DNA of 64,000 nucleotides from Bordetella petrii (GTDB lineage Bacteria; Pseudomonadota; Gammaproteobacteria; Burkholderiales; Burkholderiaceae_B), in assembly GCA_017745595.1 (NCBI GenBank), contig WMBV01000008.1, positions 1 to 64,000 on the forward strand. The letters are read 5' to 3'. Below are positions 17,749-27,913 of this stretch, in pieces (position 1 is the first letter of the stretch; each line of letters begins with the position of its first letter). The notes below the pieces were generated by a model. The model worked only from the letters and a program-made list of their open reading frames with translations. It did no database searches and was not told the DNA's origin. The position numbers and the translations under genes were made by a program.

Positions 17749-18549
17749 TCAATCCATGGTTTCGACGCGCTTGACCATTTCGGCGCCGAAAGAAATATAG
17801 GCTTGCGCCCCGCGCGACGCCTGGTCGTACACCACGCCGGGCAAGCCATAGCTGGGCGCCTCGGCCAGGCGGACGTTGCGGGGGATGACAGTGGAGAAAA
17901 CCTTGTCACCGAAGTGCGATTCGAGCTGGGCGGACACTTGCTGCTGCAGCGTCATGCGCGGGTCGAACATGACCCGCAGCAAGCCGATAAGGCGCAGGTC
18001 GCCGTTGATGTTGCGATGCACGCGCTTGATGGTGTTGACCAGGTCCGACAGGCCTTCGAGCGCGAAGTATTCGCACTGCATGGGGATGATGACGCCATGC
18101 GCCGCGGCCAGGCCATTGAGCGTCAGCAGCGACAGCGTAGGCGGACAATCGATCAGGATGAAATCGTATTGGTCGCCGACCGCGTCGATGGCCTCTTTCA
18201 GCTGGCGTTCGCGGTCGTCCATATTGACCAGGTCGATCTCGGCGCCGGAGAGCTCGCGGTTGGCGGGCAGCACATCGTACTCGCCGGCCTCGGAACGCAC
18301 CCGCGCCTGCTCGATGGAAGCGTCGCCGATCAGTACCTGGTACAGGTTGGACTGCAGGGTGCTTTTGTCGATGCCGCTGCCCATGGTGGCATTGCCTTGC
18401 GGATCGAGGTCTACCAGCAGTACCCGCTTGCCGTGCTTGGCCAGCCCCGCCGCCAGGTTGATGGCGGTGGTGGTCTTGCCCACGCCGCCCTTCTGGTTGG
18501 CAATGCAGAATACGCGCGCACCGCGCGGACGGGACGATGTGGTGTTCAT
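17749..18549 (-). CDS. parA: Chromosome partitioning ATPase ParA
   Basis: This 266-residue Walker-type ATPase drives segregation of ParB-parS complexes. Visible motifs are the deviant Walker A KGGVGKTT, LLVDLDPQGNAT and the Walker B region FILIDCPPTLSLLTLN. The start at [14 protein letters not shown] was chosen because its ATG overlaps the rsmG stop (ATGA) and places Walker A near the N-terminus. An upstream in-frame start would add 30 unconserved residues. Confidence 0.98.
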   Translation of the reverse strand: MNTTSSRPRGARVFCIANQKGGVGKTTTAINLAAGLAKHGKRVLLVDLDPQGNATMGSGIDKSTLQSNLYQVLIGDASIEQARVRSEAGEYDVLPANRELSGAEIDLVNMDDRERQLKEAIDAVGDQYDFILIDCPPTLSLLTLNGLAAAHGVIIPMQCEYFALEGLSDLVNTIKRVHRNINGDLRLIGLLRVMFDPRMTLQQQVSAQLESHFGDKVFSTVIPRNVRLAEAPSYGLPGVVYDQASRGAQAYISFGAEMVKRVETMD

Positions 18550-19223
18550 AGAGTTCCTTGACTGCGACGCATCCAGATCAGGCATCGTTGGGCATCCAGC
18601 GCAGGCACTTGCAGCGCCTGGATGTCTTGTACGCGCCATAGGCCCTGCTCATGCAAGGCTTGAATCTCGTCTTGCGGGACCTTCCCCTTCATGGCGACGA
18701 GCGTACCATCGTTGCGCGCATGGCGGCCCGCCAGCGACGCAAAATCATTGAGCGAGGCGAATGCCCGCGAGATCACCACATCGCATTCGGCCGGCGGCAG
18801 ATCTTCCACGCGCGCATGCAGTGCCCGCAAATTGGGCAGCCCCAGCACGCCGGACATCTGGCGCACGAAGGCCATCTTTTTTTCGACCGCGTCGACGCAA
18901 CTGATCTGCCATGCGGGCCGCATGATGGCCAGCACCACGCCGGGCAGTCCGCCGCCCGACCCGATGTCATAGACGCTGGCGGCCGCGTCGGCGTCGATGG
19001 CGCGGCCCAGGGGATTGACGACGGCCAGGCTGTCGAACAAGTGCTGCACCAGCATCTGCCCGGGGTCGCGTATCGCCGTGAGGTTATAGGTGCGGTTCCA
19101 GCGCTGCATCTGCGCCAGGTAGGCCAGCAACTGGTCCGCCTGCGCCTCGCTCATCCGCAGGTCCAGGCTGGTGCTGGCCTGCCGCAGGCGCTGCAACAGG
19201 TCGGCATTCGGTGCCGCGCTCAT
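18546..19223 (-). CDS. rsmG: 16S rRNA (guanine527-N7)-methyltransferase
   Basis: This encodes 225 residues. RsmG (GidB) uses S-adenosylmethionine to methylate G527 of 16S rRNA. The SAM-binding core is seen in [16 protein letters not shown] and [13 protein letters not shown], followed by [12 protein letters not shown]. It overlaps mnmG and parA by four bases each (ATGA), so all three are translationally coupled. Confidence 0.97.
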   Translation of the reverse strand: MSAAPNADLLQRLRQASTSLDLRMSEAQADQLLAYLAQMQRWNRTYNLTAIRDPGQMLVQHLFDSLAVVNPLGRAIDADAAASVYDIGSGGGLPGVVLAIMRPAWQISCVDAVEKKMAFVRQMSGVLGLPNLRALHARVEDLPPAECDVVISRAFASLNDFASLAGRHARNDGTLVAMKGKVPQDEIQALHEQGLWRVQDIQALQVPALDAQRCLIWMRRSQGTL

Positions 19224-21139
19224 GCGGCTTGCTTGCGCGAGCCGTAATGCAGGCGCTTCAGGTGTATAAGCAGCAGCGAGATGGCCGCCGGGGTCACGCC
19301 GGAAACGCGGGCCGCTTGCCCGATGGTTTCGGGGCGGTGCGCCTTGAGTTTCTGCCGCACTTCGAACGACAGGCTGCTGACGGCGTCGTAATCGATGTCG
19401 GCGGGAATGCGCTGCTGTTCATGCGCCAGGTGCTTTTGCACTTCGTCTTGCTGGCGGGCAATGTAGCCGGCGTATTTCACCTGTATTTCGACCTGTTCGG
19501 CCAGGATGTCGTCGCCGGTCACGCCAGGGCCGGCCAACAGGCCGCCGTCGGTATTACGGGCTTGCATCAAGGCGGCATAGGACACCGACGGGCGCTTCAG
19601 CAAATCTGATAGTGAGTACTCACGTTCAATGGCTTTGCCCAATAGGGGCTCGGCCGCTTCCGCAGGAAAGCTGCGCGGATTTACCCACGTGGATTTCAGG
19701 CGCTCGACTTCGGCCGCCACGGCGTCGCGCTTGCGGCTGAACGCATCCCAGCGCGCGTCGTCGACCAGGCCCAGCTTGCGTCCGATTTCGGTCAGGCGCA
19801 GATCGGCATTGTCTTCTCGCAAGCTGAGCCGGTATTCGGCGCGCGAAGTAAACATGCGATAAGGCTCGGTGACGCCGCGTGTGACCAGGTCGTCTACCAG
19901 CACGCCCAAATAAGCTTCATCGCGGCGCGGTGTCCAGGTGTCCCGGTCCAATGCCTGCAGCGCGGCATTGGCGCCCGCCAGCAGGCCTTGGGCGGCCGCT
20001 TCTTCATAACCGGTGGTGCCATTGATCTGGCCGGCGAAATAAAGGCCCGAGATAGCCTTGGTCTCGAGCGTGCTCTTGAGCGCGCGGGGATCGAAGTAGT
20101 CGTATTCGATCGCATAGCCGGGCCGCAGGATGTGCGCGTTTTCAAGTCCGGGCAGCGAATGGATCAGATCCCACTGCACGTCGAAGGGCAGGCTGGTGGA
20201 AACCCCATTGGGATAGACCTCGTGGGTATCCAGGCCTTCGGGCTCAAGAAAAACCTGATGCGAAGCCTTGTCGGCAAAGCGGTGGATCTTGTCTTCGATA
20301 GAGGGGCAGTAACGCGGCCCTACTCCCTCGATGATGCCGCTGTACATGGGCGAGCGATCGAGTCCGCCACGAATGATGTCGTGCGTGCGCGCATTGGTGT
20401 GCGTGATCCAGCACGGCAACTGCCGCGGGTGCATCGCCGCGTTGCCCAGGAATGAAAAAACCGGTACCGGGTCCAGATCGCCGGGCTGCTCTTCCAGCAT
20501 GCTGTAGTCGATGGTGCGGCCGTCGATGCGGGGCGGCGTGCCCGTCTTCAGGCGGCCCTGCGGCAGCTGCAGTTCTTTGAGGCGCTGCCCCAAGGAGATA
20601 GCCGGCGGATCGCCCGCCCGTCCCCCGGAGTAGTTCTGCAGGCCCACGTGAATCAAGCCATTCAAGAACGTGCCGGCAGTCAGCACCACCGAGCGAGCGC
20701 GGAATTTCAAGCCAATTTGAGTGACGGCCCCGACCACACGGTCGCCTTCGACCATCAAGTCGTCTACCGCTTGCTGAAAAATCCAGAGATTAGGCTGGTT
20801 TTCCAAACGTCCGCGGATAGCCTTGCGATACAGCACGCGGTCGGCCTGGGCCCGGGTGGCGCGTACAGCGGGGCCTTTGGAGCCATTCAAGATACGGAAC
20901 TGGATGCCGGCTTCGTCCGTGGCAATGGCCATGGCGCCACCCAGCGCATCGACCTCTTTCACCAGGTGCCCTTTGCCTATGCCGCCAATGGACGGATTGC
21001 AGGACATCTGGCCCAGGGTCTCGATATTGTGGGTTAGAAGCAGGGTCTTGGCGCCGATGCGAGCTGCGGCCAACGCGGCCTCGGTGCCGGCGTGACCGCC
21101 ACCGACGACAATCACGTCAAATTCGCGCGGGTAATCCAT
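19220..21139 (-). CDS. mnmG: tRNA uridine-5-carboxymethylaminomethyl modification enzyme MnmG
   Basis: This 639-residue FAD protein forms a complex with MnmE to modify the wobble uridine of several tRNAs. The dinucleotide-binding start [19 protein letters not shown], the signature [20 protein letters not shown] and the C-terminal tRNA-binding domain are present. It is the first gene of the mnmG-rsmG-parA-parB-asparaginase operon and is transcribed away from the origin-like region. Its partner mnmE is at about 49-50 kb in this window. Confidence 0.98.
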   Translation of the reverse strand: MDYPREFDVIVVGGGHAGTEAALAAARIGAKTLLLTHNIETLGQMSCNPSIGGIGKGHLVKEVDALGGAMAIATDEAGIQFRILNGSKGPAVRATRAQADRVLYRKAIRGRLENQPNLWIFQQAVDDLMVEGDRVVGAVTQIGLKFRARSVVLTAGTFLNGLIHVGLQNYSGGRAGDPPAISLGQRLKELQLPQGRLKTGTPPRIDGRTIDYSMLEEQPGDLDPVPVFSFLGNAAMHPRQLPCWITHTNARTHDIIRGGLDRSPMYSGIIEGVGPRYCPSIEDKIHRFADKASHQVFLEPEGLDTHEVYPNGVSTSLPFDVQWDLIHSLPGLENAHILRPGYAIEYDYFDPRALKSTLETKAISGLYFAGQINGTTGYEEAAAQGLLAGANAALQALDRDTWTPRRDEAYLGVLVDDLVTRGVTEPYRMFTSRAEYRLSLREDNADLRLTEIGRKLGLVDDARWDAFSRKRDAVAAEVERLKSTWVNPRSFPAEAAEPLLGKAIEREYSLSDLLKRPSVSYAALMQARNTDGGLLAGPGVTGDDILAEQVEIQVKYAGYIARQQDEVQKHLAHEQQRIPADIDYDAVSSLSFEVRQKLKAHRPETIGQAARVSGVTPAAISLLLIHLKRLHYGSRKQAA

Positions 21140-21196
21140 GGTGAAAAGCAGGGAGAAAGAGCTGGTTAGCCCCCATTATAAAGGCCAGCCACCCAT

Positions 21197-21212
21197 TGTT
21201 TCACGTGAAACC
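21197..21212. promoter_or_regulatory. parS site 1
   Basis: TGTTTCACGTGAAACC matches the 16-bp ParB-binding palindrome TGTTTCACGTGAAACA at 15 of 16 positions. It is 58 bases from the mnmG start. Confidence 0.92.
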
Positions 21213-21255
21213 TTCTGCGGAGTTGCAACTACTGACGTCAACACCACAGGTGGTA

Positions 21256-21271
21256 TGTTTCACGTGGAACA
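21256..21271. promoter_or_regulatory. parS site 2
   Basis: TGTTTCACGTGGAACA matches the parS palindrome with one change in the right half. It is 43 bases from site 1. Confidence 0.9.
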
Positions 21272-21621
21272 ATCGGGAATCCGCCAGACGAGGGTTGAGC
21301 TTCATGGGAGAGAGCGACGCCGGGAAAAGGGTGAACTGCGGAAATGAAGCTAATCGGTGTCCTGCTGGACCGGGCTGGACAGCCTGTGGTCTGTCATCAG
21401 TCGGGTACAGCGAACGTGTTTGGCGAGTGACCTAAAGATGTCGTTCGGCGCTCCAGGCGCGGCGCGCAGGTGCCGCCAGGTTGGTATGGGTTGTCGGTGC
21501 CTGAATTCTGTGGGGCATCAGGCCTGAGGCCTGGGCTATCTGTACGCTTCGGTGTCTGGCACCTAGCGCGAATCAGATAACTGGCATAAGTGGCCAGAGA
21601 GAAGACCCGCCGGAGCAAGCA

Positions 21622-21650
21622 GGTGCCTGACTCCCATGGGGTGTCAGACA
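21622..21650. repeat. Dispersed intergenic repeat, origin-region copy
   Basis: GGTGCCTGACTCCC (21622-21635), then four bases and GGTGTCAGACA (21640-21650), match the block downstream of mnmE (49039-49068) at most positions. A shorter relative, GGTGTCTGGCACC, lies at 21551-21563. No coding capacity is seen. Confidence 0.55.
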
Positions 21651-22485
21651 GCGCAGTGTGCCGAGGCTACTGCTACAAGGCCAAATTCGGATCCCTGTGG
21701 GCTATACGCCTGGTATGAAACACTAAAAAGATTGCCGAAAAGGGAAGAGGGCGATGCAGTATGGGTCTCGCTCTACCTCCCTACTGGTATTTGCGATCCC
21801 CAGAGTTTGCAGGCTCGTTATCGCGGGCACCGTACCTGTGATGAACACCGCACGCCAAGGAAATGTGGTGCAGGGGTAGCCCAACCCCCTCATGGCAGGA
21901 CCTCAGGAGCGGCAGAAGGTGCCTGGGGCAGATAAGCAGTGCGCGGATTTGGCGTTGGCCACGTTGCCTGAAGTGAAACTCCCCTGAAGCGCCGCGCGCC
22001 ACCTTGCGGCTGGCGGGCCGCTGGGAGTCGCAGGCAGGGACGGCCCCAAGGGCTATTCCCTGATCTGGCTCATCCCCAAAGGGGTGGGCGGTAGCGGACC
22101 AGCGGGCCCGAATCCGCGGCCCCCCCGGCCGACCCATTCCGAGCGGGTCGCGCAACGCGCGGTGAGGCACTGACACCCATGGCTCCACCTTGGGACAGAA
22201 CCAGGCACTTTGCAGGCTTTCACCCGGACAGCCCAAGTAAACTCCTGCCCGAATGGCCACACAATAGCCTCGCCGCGGCCGGTTGGCCGCCGCCGGGCAG
22301 GGAATAGCTTTCAAGGGCCTGCTACCAGCCGAGCCCACCCTCAAGCAGGCAACGCTCACAAACCGGCAGAATGGGCTGCTCTACACCCATGAGTCGCCCC
22401 AGGCATCCGTTTCAGTCCAGCCGAGTCACGCAAGGAATGGTGAAGCAGGCCGCTGCCGTATAGAGCACGGGACAGCTAATAAGGA

Positions 22486-22501
22486 TGTTTCACGTGAAAC
22501 A
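22486..22501. promoter_or_regulatory. parS site 3 (perfect)
   Basis: TGTTTCACGTGAAACA is the exact 16-bp ParB-binding palindrome. It lies about 100 bases from the first DnaA-box-like sequence. Confidence 0.96.
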
Positions 22502-22596
22502 TGTCTGCTTGTACCCCCTGCAAGATAATAGGAATTCGCAGTTGCAGCCCGTGCTGAAAGCGAGCCAACGACTGCCGTGACGCTTTACCCATATAG

Positions 22597-22986
22597 CTAT
22601 CCACAAACTATTCCACCGGCAGGCCCACTTTTTGACAGGTCAAGCGAGGCCTGGACAGCCTGGGGATATCTTTGTGCACAACTTTGCCAGTCCTGCCGCG
22701 GCGCAACAGTACACCTTCGTGATCGCGCATAAAGATATTGGAAAACGCCGCGGGCAGGCCTGGTCAATAAGGCCTTAAGTGCCGGAAATCATGGCAGTTT
22801 TCGCAATAATCATAGTGAGGGAAGGTTAGCAGGGCGGCACCATAGCGTTTGCGCTATGGACAAGAGACTATCCATTACGCTGCTGTGCAAAACTACAGCG
22901 TCCGCGTGCCGGGTGGCCGGGCGATGGCCGGCCACGCAACAAACGGGCAAAAATTGTCCACAGCATTATCCCCCTGGTTACCCACA
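22597..22986. other. Cluster of near-consensus DnaA boxes (oriC candidate)
   Basis: CTATCCACA (22597-22605), TTGTGCACA (22672-22680), TTGTCCACA (22954-22962) and TTACCCACA (22978-22986) each differ from TTATNCACA at one position. TTATCCCCC lies at 22966. A relatively A/T-rich part (22715-22820) lies between the groups and could be the unwinding element. No box is perfect, so functional origin status is likely but unproven. Confidence 0.6.
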
Positions 22987-23035
22987 GGTGCTGCGGTGCG
23001 GTATGAAGAAGAACGGGCAAGAACGCGTCCGGACA

Positions 23036-23073
23036 CAACAACGCCCCGGAAGTCACGAGACTACGGGGCGTTG
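23036..23073 (-). terminator. Hairpin downstream of the cold-shock gene
   Basis: A 10-bp perfect stem, CAACGCCCCG (23039-23048) with CGGGGCGTTG (23064-23073), lies about 45 bases after the cold-shock stop codon on the minus strand. The trailing sequence is TTGTTG, a weak U tract. Confidence 0.6.
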
Positions 23074-23118
23074 CAGCCAGGGCGGGCCTGGCTTTACGGG
23101 AAAAGCGGGATTTCCCGA

Positions 23119-23325
23119 TTAAAGCGGGCGAATATCGGCCGCTTGAGGTCCTTTCGGACCTTCCTTGACTTCGAACTCGACTTCCTGGCCTTCGTTCAGG
23201 CTGCGGTAGCCGCGGCCCTGAATAGCCGAGAAGTGCGCAAATACGTCAGTACCGCCGGCATCCGGCGTAATGAAGCCGAAACCCTTGTCGGCGTTGAACC
23301 ACTTAACCTTGCCCTTCTGAACCAT
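23119..23325 (-). CDS. Cold-shock domain protein (CspA family)
   Basis: This 68-residue single cold-shock domain protein binds single-stranded RNA and DNA as a chaperone. Both RNP motifs are visible (KGFGFI and VFAHFSAI), after the start [19 protein letters not shown]. It runs towards the origin-like region and ends at a hairpin. The 5' region up to the divergent aminotransferase is about 260 bases, long enough for the extended leader typical of cold-inducible csp messages. No cold box was identified. Confidence 0.96.
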   Translation of the reverse strand: MVQKGKVKWFNADKGFGFITPDAGGTDVFAHFSAIQGRGYRSLNEGQEVEFEVKEGPKGPQAADIRPL

Positions 23326-23586
23326 TTGTATAGCGTCCTGGTAATAAACACGAGTGCAAGTGAATCAAGGACGCCAACGCGCGTAGATGCCTGTGCAACA
23401 CTTGAATCAACTGCGAAAGTCAGCATACTCACGCGTCTTGGACAAAACAAATAGTTGTTTACCCCTATGTGGCTTTTTCCCCATGCCGGGGCGCGTAAAT
23501 ATGCCTGTCATCAAGCCGGGCATCGGCCCGGGTTAATGGGATACTTACGCGGATACCTTTTCCTTTTTAGATGCTGCTTCATCGCC

Positions 23587-24753
23587 ATGATCCGATCCAA
23601 GCTGCCAGATGTCGGCACGACCATTTTTACCGTCATGAGCCGGCTGGCTATTGAACACCAGGCCATCAACCTGGGGCAGGGCTTCCCCGACTTCGATCCC
23701 GACCCCAAGCTTTGCGAACTGGTCGCGCGCGCCATGAGCGCGGGCCATAACCAATATCCCTACATGCCCGGTGTGGCACCGCTGCGCCAGGCGATCGCCG
23801 AAAAAACCCTGGCCTTGTACGGGCACGCTTACGACCCCGAGACCGAAATCACGGTTACCAGCGGCGCCACCGAAGCGCTGATGGCGACGGTGCTGGCCGC
23901 CGTCAACAGCGGCGACGAAGTGGTGGTGATCGAGCCCTGCTACGACTCGTACCTGCCGGCGATCCGGCTGGCGGGCGGTACCGCCGTGCCGGTGCCGCTG
24001 CGTGCTCCCACGCAAGAAGACCCTTACTATCGCATCGACTGGCAGCGGGTGCGCGACGCCATCACCGCGCGTACCCGCCTGCTGATGCTGAATTTCCCGC
24101 ACAACCCGACGGGCGCCGTACTGGATGACGGCGACCTGGATGCGCTGGAAAGCATCGTGCGCGACACAGGCGTGCTGTTGCTGTCGGACGAGGTCTACGA
24201 ACACATTGTCTTCGACGGCAAGCCGCACGCCAGCCTGGCGCGACGGCCGTTGCTGGCCGAACATGCCTTCGTGATCTCGTCATTCGGCAAGACCTACCAC
24301 ACCACCGGCTGGAAGGTCGGGTATTGCTGCGCGCCGCGCCAATTGAGTGCCGAACTGCGCAAGGTGCATCAGTTCATGGTGTTCACGGTTTCTTCGCCGA
24401 TGCAGTTCGCCCTGGCCGAATACATGCGCGATCCCCAGCCTTACACCGGCTTGCCGGCGTTCTACCAGGCCAAGCGCGACCGGCTGGCCGCCGGCTTGGC
24501 AGGCACGCGCTTTACACCCTTGCCGAGCCCGGGCACCTTTTTCATGCTGGCCGATTACAGCGCCATCTCGAAGCAATCCGAGGCCGACTTCGCCCGCGAC
24601 CTGACCGTGCGGCACGGTGTCACGGTCATTCCGGTATCGGCCTTCTACCAGCATCCCGACGCCGCCCAGTCCAATCATCAACTGGTGCGTTTTTGCTTCG
24701 CCAAACAAGATGCCACGCTGGATGCGGCCATCGAGCGCCTGGCCGCCGTATAG
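23587..24753 (+). CDS. ybdL: PLP-dependent methionine-type aminotransferase (YbdL-like)
   Basis: This encodes 388 residues, fold-type I class I/II aminotransferase. The lysine that binds pyridoxal phosphate lies in SSFGKTYHTTGWKVGYC, nearly identical to E. coli YbdL, which prefers methionine as amino donor. Other family features are QAINLGQGFPDFDPD, NFPHNPTGAV, LLSDEVYEHIVFDG and RFCFAKQDATLDAAI. The start MIRSKLPDVGTTIFT aligns with YbdL, so 44 codons of upstream open frame were excluded. A role in the last step of methionine salvage is possible. It stands alone, divergent from the cold-shock gene. Confidence 0.9.
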   Translation: MIRSKLPDVGTTIFTVMSRLAIEHQAINLGQGFPDFDPDPKLCELVARAMSAGHNQYPYMPGVAPLRQAIAEKTLALYGHAYDPETEITVTSGATEALMATVLAAVNSGDEVVVIEPCYDSYLPAIRLAGGTAVPVPLRAPTQEDPYYRIDWQRVRDAITARTRLLMLNFPHNPTGAVLDDGDLDALESIVRDTGVLLLSDEVYEHIVFDGKPHASLARRPLLAEHAFVISSFGKTYHTTGWKVGYCCAPRQLSAELRKVHQFMVFTVSSPMQFALAEYMRDPQPYTGLPAFYQAKRDRLAAGLAGTRFTPLPSPGTFFMLADYSAISKQSEADFARDLTVRHGVTVIPVSAFYQHPDAAQSNHQLVRFCFAKQDATLDAAIERLAAV

Positions 24754-24801
24754 CCGCGCAAAGCCGGGCCCCAAAAAGCGCGCCGCCCGGCGGGCCTGTG
24801 C

Positions 24802-24837
24802 AAAAAAATGGGGTCGGATGACTGGCATCCGACCCCC
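24802..24837 (-). terminator. Intrinsic terminator of the tct operon
   Basis: An 11-bp stem, GGGGTCGGATG (24810-24820) with its complement (24826-24836), has a 5-nt loop. On the minus strand it is followed by seven T residues. It lies 17 bases after the tctA stop. Confidence 0.9.
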
Positions 24838-24853
24838 ACTGAGCGGCGCGCGA

Positions 24854-26380
24854 TCAGGCAACCGCTTTGCGGGCCTGGCGATTCTCGCGAATCCGGCGCA
24901 GCGTTTGCGGAACAATGACCACGGCCGCGGCGGCAATCCACAGGCCGATCGAGACCGAGCTGCTATACAGCACTGACAGCTCGCCATTGGTGATGGACAG
25001 GGCGCGCCGCAAGTTCTGTTCCATCATGTCTCCCAGCACGACGCCCAACACCAGGGGCGCCATCGGCACACCGAACTTGCGCAGGAAGTAGCCGATGGCG
25101 CCTATGCCGACCACCATCAGCAGATCGAACGTGCCCGAATTGATGGCATATACGCCGATGTAGCTGATACTGAGAATTCCCGGCACCATCAGCCAGCCCG
25201 GCACCGACAGCACTTTCGAAAACACCCGCACCATGGGCACGTTCATCAGGAACAACAGCACGTTGGCGATGAACAGCGAGGCGATCAGGCCCCACACCAG
25301 CTCGGGCTTGGTGTCGAACAGCACCGGCCCCGGCGTGATGTTGTAGAGCGTCAGGGCGCCCATCATCACCGCGGTGGTGCCCGAACCGGGCACGCCCAGC
25401 GTCAGCATGGGCACGAACGAGCCGATGGCCGAGGCGGTGGCGGCGGATTCGGGCGCAACCAGGCCGCGCATGTCGCCCTTGCCGAACTTCGCGTCGGGAT
25501 CCTTGTTCTCGATGATGCGTTTTTCCTGCGAGTAGGCCACCGCCGCCGCCACGCTGGCGCCGGCGCCGGGCAACACACCCACGCCGAATCCGACCAGCGA
25601 ACTGCGCGCGATACTGCCCGCCGTGAAGGCCAGCTCTTTCAGGTTGAACAGCTTGCGTCCGCTGGGCTTGACCTCGACACTGTGGCCGGCCACCACTTTT
25701 TCCAGCATTTCCAGCATCTCGGCCACGGCGAACAACGCAATGACGACCACCACGAAGTCGATGCCGTCAGCCAGATGCACCGAATCGAAGGTGTAGCGGT
25801 ACACGCCCGAATTGGAATCCACGCCGATCACGGAAATGCCCAGGCCTATCATGGCGGCCAGCACGCCCTTGACGGGTTGCTTGCCCAGCAGGCTGGTCAG
25901 GCAGCAGAACGCGAACACCATCAGTACGAAGTATTCGGCCGGCCCGAACGCCAGCGCCCATTTGGCCAGCAACGGCGCCAACAGGACGATGCCGGTAACA
26001 GACACGATAGCGCCGCAGAACGCCGAGGCCGCGGACAAGGACAAGGCCACGTTGGCCATGCCCTGCCGGGCCAGCGGGTAGCCATCGAGCGTGGTCATGA
26101 TGGCGCTGGCTTCGCCCGGCACGTTCAGCAGAATCGACGTGATGCGCCCACCGTATTCGGCCCCGACGTACACGGCGGCCAGCAGGATCAGCGCGGTTTC
26201 GGGCGGCAGATTCATGGCGAAGGCAATGGGAATCAGCATTGCCACGCCATTGATGGGGCCCAGGCCGGGCAACACGCCCACCATCGTGCCGATGAACGAG
26301 CCGATGGCCGCGACCAGCAGGTTGGTCAGCGAAAAGGCGACGCCGAAGCCGATCGCCAGGTGATCAAAAATGGCGCTCAT
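24854..26380 (-). CDS. tctA: Tripartite tricarboxylate transporter, large membrane subunit TctA
   Basis: This 508-residue integral membrane protein has about eleven or twelve hydrophobic segments. It is the main translocating subunit of the TTT family. The family signature GxxxGxxPGLGPINGVAMLIP (about 32-52) is followed by NVPGEASAIMTTLDGYPLAR. The start at 26380 overlaps the tctB stop (ATGA), so I excluded a long upstream reading of the same frame, which is antisense to no known domain. It is the last gene of the tctC-tctB-tctA set and ends at a strong terminator. Confidence 0.96.
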   Translation of the reverse strand: MSAIFDHLAIGFGVAFSLTNLLVAAIGSFIGTMVGVLPGLGPINGVAMLIPIAFAMNLPPETALILLAAVYVGAEYGGRITSILLNVPGEASAIMTTLDGYPLARQGMANVALSLSAASAFCGAIVSVTGIVLLAPLLAKWALAFGPAEYFVLMVFAFCCLTSLLGKQPVKGVLAAMIGLGISVIGVDSNSGVYRYTFDSVHLADGIDFVVVVIALFAVAEMLEMLEKVVAGHSVEVKPSGRKLFNLKELAFTAGSIARSSLVGFGVGVLPGAGASVAAAVAYSQEKRIIENKDPDAKFGKGDMRGLVAPESAATASAIGSFVPMLTLGVPGSGTTAVMMGALTLYNITPGPVLFDTKPELVWGLIASLFIANVLLFLMNVPMVRVFSKVLSVPGWLMVPGILSISYIGVYAINSGTFDLLMVVGIGAIGYFLRKFGVPMAPLVLGVVLGDMMEQNLRRALSITNGELSVLYSSSVSIGLWIAAAAVVIVPQTLRRIRENRQARKAVA

Positions 26381-26814
26381 AACAGGTCTCCCAGCAGGCC
26401 GGCGGGCAGCACCACGTCCAGGACGCGGTCGAACAGCACAAAGAAGAACATACCCATGATCACGCCGCCCAGGGCGCATTTCAGCCAAGTGCCGCCGAAC
26501 AGGCGGCCGACCAGAATGGTCATCAGGGCGGTAGCGATGATGAATCCCAGCCACTGGAACAGGAATGCATAGCCGGCCGCGATCAGCACCATCAGGAAAA
26601 TGCGCGAGTTCGCGCCGGCGGAGTTCGCCTCGACGGGATTGCCGCCCTTGATGGCCAGGCGCAGCCCGCACAGGCCGATGATCAGCGCCACCAGCATGGG
26701 AAAGGCGCGCGGCCCAACGGGCTCGTAGGCAAAGGGAGCTTCGATGCCCCAGCCGGCCCACGTCATGAGAGCGGCCAGGACCAGGGCGAAAACGCCCAGG
26801 GTTCGATCATTCAT
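26377..26814 (-). CDS. tctB: Tripartite tricarboxylate transporter, small membrane subunit TctB
   Basis: This 145-residue protein has four predicted membrane helices, as expected for TctB. It starts MNDRTLGVFALVLAALMTWAG; I chose this start at 26814 over one 15 codons upstream because the first helix then begins near the N-terminus. Four-base overlap with tctA indicates coupling. TctB sequences are poorly conserved, so the call rests on size, topology and place between tctC and tctA. Confidence 0.93.
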   Translation of the reverse strand: MNDRTLGVFALVLAALMTWAGWGIEAPFAYEPVGPRAFPMLVALIIGLCGLRLAIKGGNPVEANSAGANSRIFLMVLIAAGYAFLFQWLGFIIATALMTILVGRLFGGTWLKCALGGVIMGMFFFVLFDRVLDVVLPAGLLGDLL

Positions 26815-26917
26815 GATCCAGTTTCCAGAGATCCGAAAGCCGCCGGCATTGCGGCCCACGCGGCAACGCGCGGCGGCATGGAACGGGCGGCCCGATGCCG
26901 CCCAGGGGTGCGGGTGC

Positions 26918-27913
26918 TTACTTTTTGATCAGGCCGAAACTGTCGGCCAGTTCGCGGTACATCTTCACGCGTTCTTTGACGTAGGCGTCGAGTTCGGCGC
27001 CGGTCTTCTTGAACGGAAACAGGCCTTGCTGTTCACGCAGCTTGGCATATTCGGGCGAATCCATCGTCTTGTTGAAGGCGTCGACCCAGAATTGATAGTC
27101 CTGGTCCGACACCTTGGGGCCCACGTAGAAGCCGCGGATGATGGGCCAGTCGATGTCATAGCCTTGTTCTTTGGCGGTGGGCACCGAATTCAGCTTGCCG
27201 GGCAGGCGTTCGTTGTTGAACACGGCCAGCACGCGGATCGGCGCGCCGCCTTCCAGCATGGTGAAAGCTTCGGCCGCGTCGCCCATGTAGGCCTGGATGT
27301 GGCCGCCGCGCAGTGCCGTGACGGCCTCGCCGCCGCCCTCGAAGGCTACGAACCGCATCTTGCGGAAGTCCACCCCGGCCGCCTTGGCGGTCAGGGCCGC
27401 TTTCATCCAGTCCTGGCTGCCCACGGTGCCGCCGGCGCCCAGCACGATCTTGGTGGGGTCTTGCTTGAAGGCCTCCATCAGGCTCTTCAGGTCGGTGTAG
27501 GGCGAATCGTTGCGCACCACGGCCACGCCATAGTCGGTGCCGATGCCGGCCAGCCAGCGCACGTCATCGACGTTGTACTTGCCGAACTTGCCCTGCGCCA
27601 GATTCAGTAATGAGCCCCCCGAGAACGCCACGATGGTGCCGGGTTCGTCGGGATGCTGGGCCACGATGTTGTTGTACGCCACGGCGCCGATGCCGCCCGG
27701 CATGTAGATGATGCGCATGGGCTCTTTCAAGGCGCCGCTTTGCTTCAGGCCTTCGGTGGCCAGCCGGCAGGTCAGGTCGAAGCCGCCGCCGGGCTGGGCC
27801 GGCGCCACGCATTCGGGCCGGCGCGGCTCGTCGGCTGCATGGGCAGCCATGCCCACGGACAGGGCGCATGCGCCAATAACCGCCGCCAGGCGGGCTTTCA
27901 GGAAGGATTGCAT
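26918..27913 (-). CDS. tctC: Periplasmic tricarboxylate-binding protein TctC (Bug family)
   Basis: This 331-residue protein has a signal peptide ending in AAHAAD. The mature N-terminus contains PECVAPAQPGGGFDLTCRL. The paired cysteines in this segment are typical of true TctC citrate/tricarboxylate binders rather than general Bug receptors. IYMPGGIGAVAYNNIV and the C-terminal KKTGAELDAYVKERV region also fit. It probably binds citrate or a related tricarboxylate in the periplasm and hands it to TctAB. It lies after the regulators tctD-tctE and before tctB. Confidence 0.94.
   Translation of the reverse strand: MQSFLKARLAAVIGACALSVGMAAHAADEPRRPECVAPAQPGGGFDLTCRLATEGLKQSGALKEPMRIIYMPGGIGAVAYNNIVAQHPDEPGTIVAFSGGSLLNLAQGKFGKYNVDDVRWLAGIGTDYGVAVVRNDSPYTDLKSLMEAFKQDPTKIVLGAGGTVGSQDWMKAALTAKAAGVDFRKMRFVAFEGGGEAVTALRGGHIQAYMGDAAEAFTMLEGGAPIRVLAVFNNERLPGKLNSVPTAKEQGYDIDWPIIRGFYVGPKVSDQDYQFWVDAFNKTMDSPEYAKLREQQGLFPFKKTGAELDAYVKERVKMYRELADSFGLIKK

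Larger units (their letters stand above)
21140..23118. other. Non-coding origin/centromere-like region
   Basis: Nearly 2 kb between mnmG and the cold-shock gene holds no convincing gene. It contains two parS sites near mnmG, a third parS site, and a group of near-consensus DnaA boxes at 22597-22986. It also has repeat copies of the GGTG-CTGACTCCC type near 21.55-21.65 kb. The position next to mnmG-rsmG-parAB is a classic bacterial origin context. The longest open frame (21781-22359, minus) has no recognisable product. Confidence 0.75.

Noticed and set aside
21781-22359. A 192-residue open frame in the origin-like gap
   Set aside because: No recognisable domain, poor composition, and placed in a non-coding region of parS and DnaA sites.
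22849-23454. A 201-residue open frame on the plus strand over the cold-shock gene
   Set aside because: It is the antisense of a perfect cold-shock domain gene and covers DnaA boxes.
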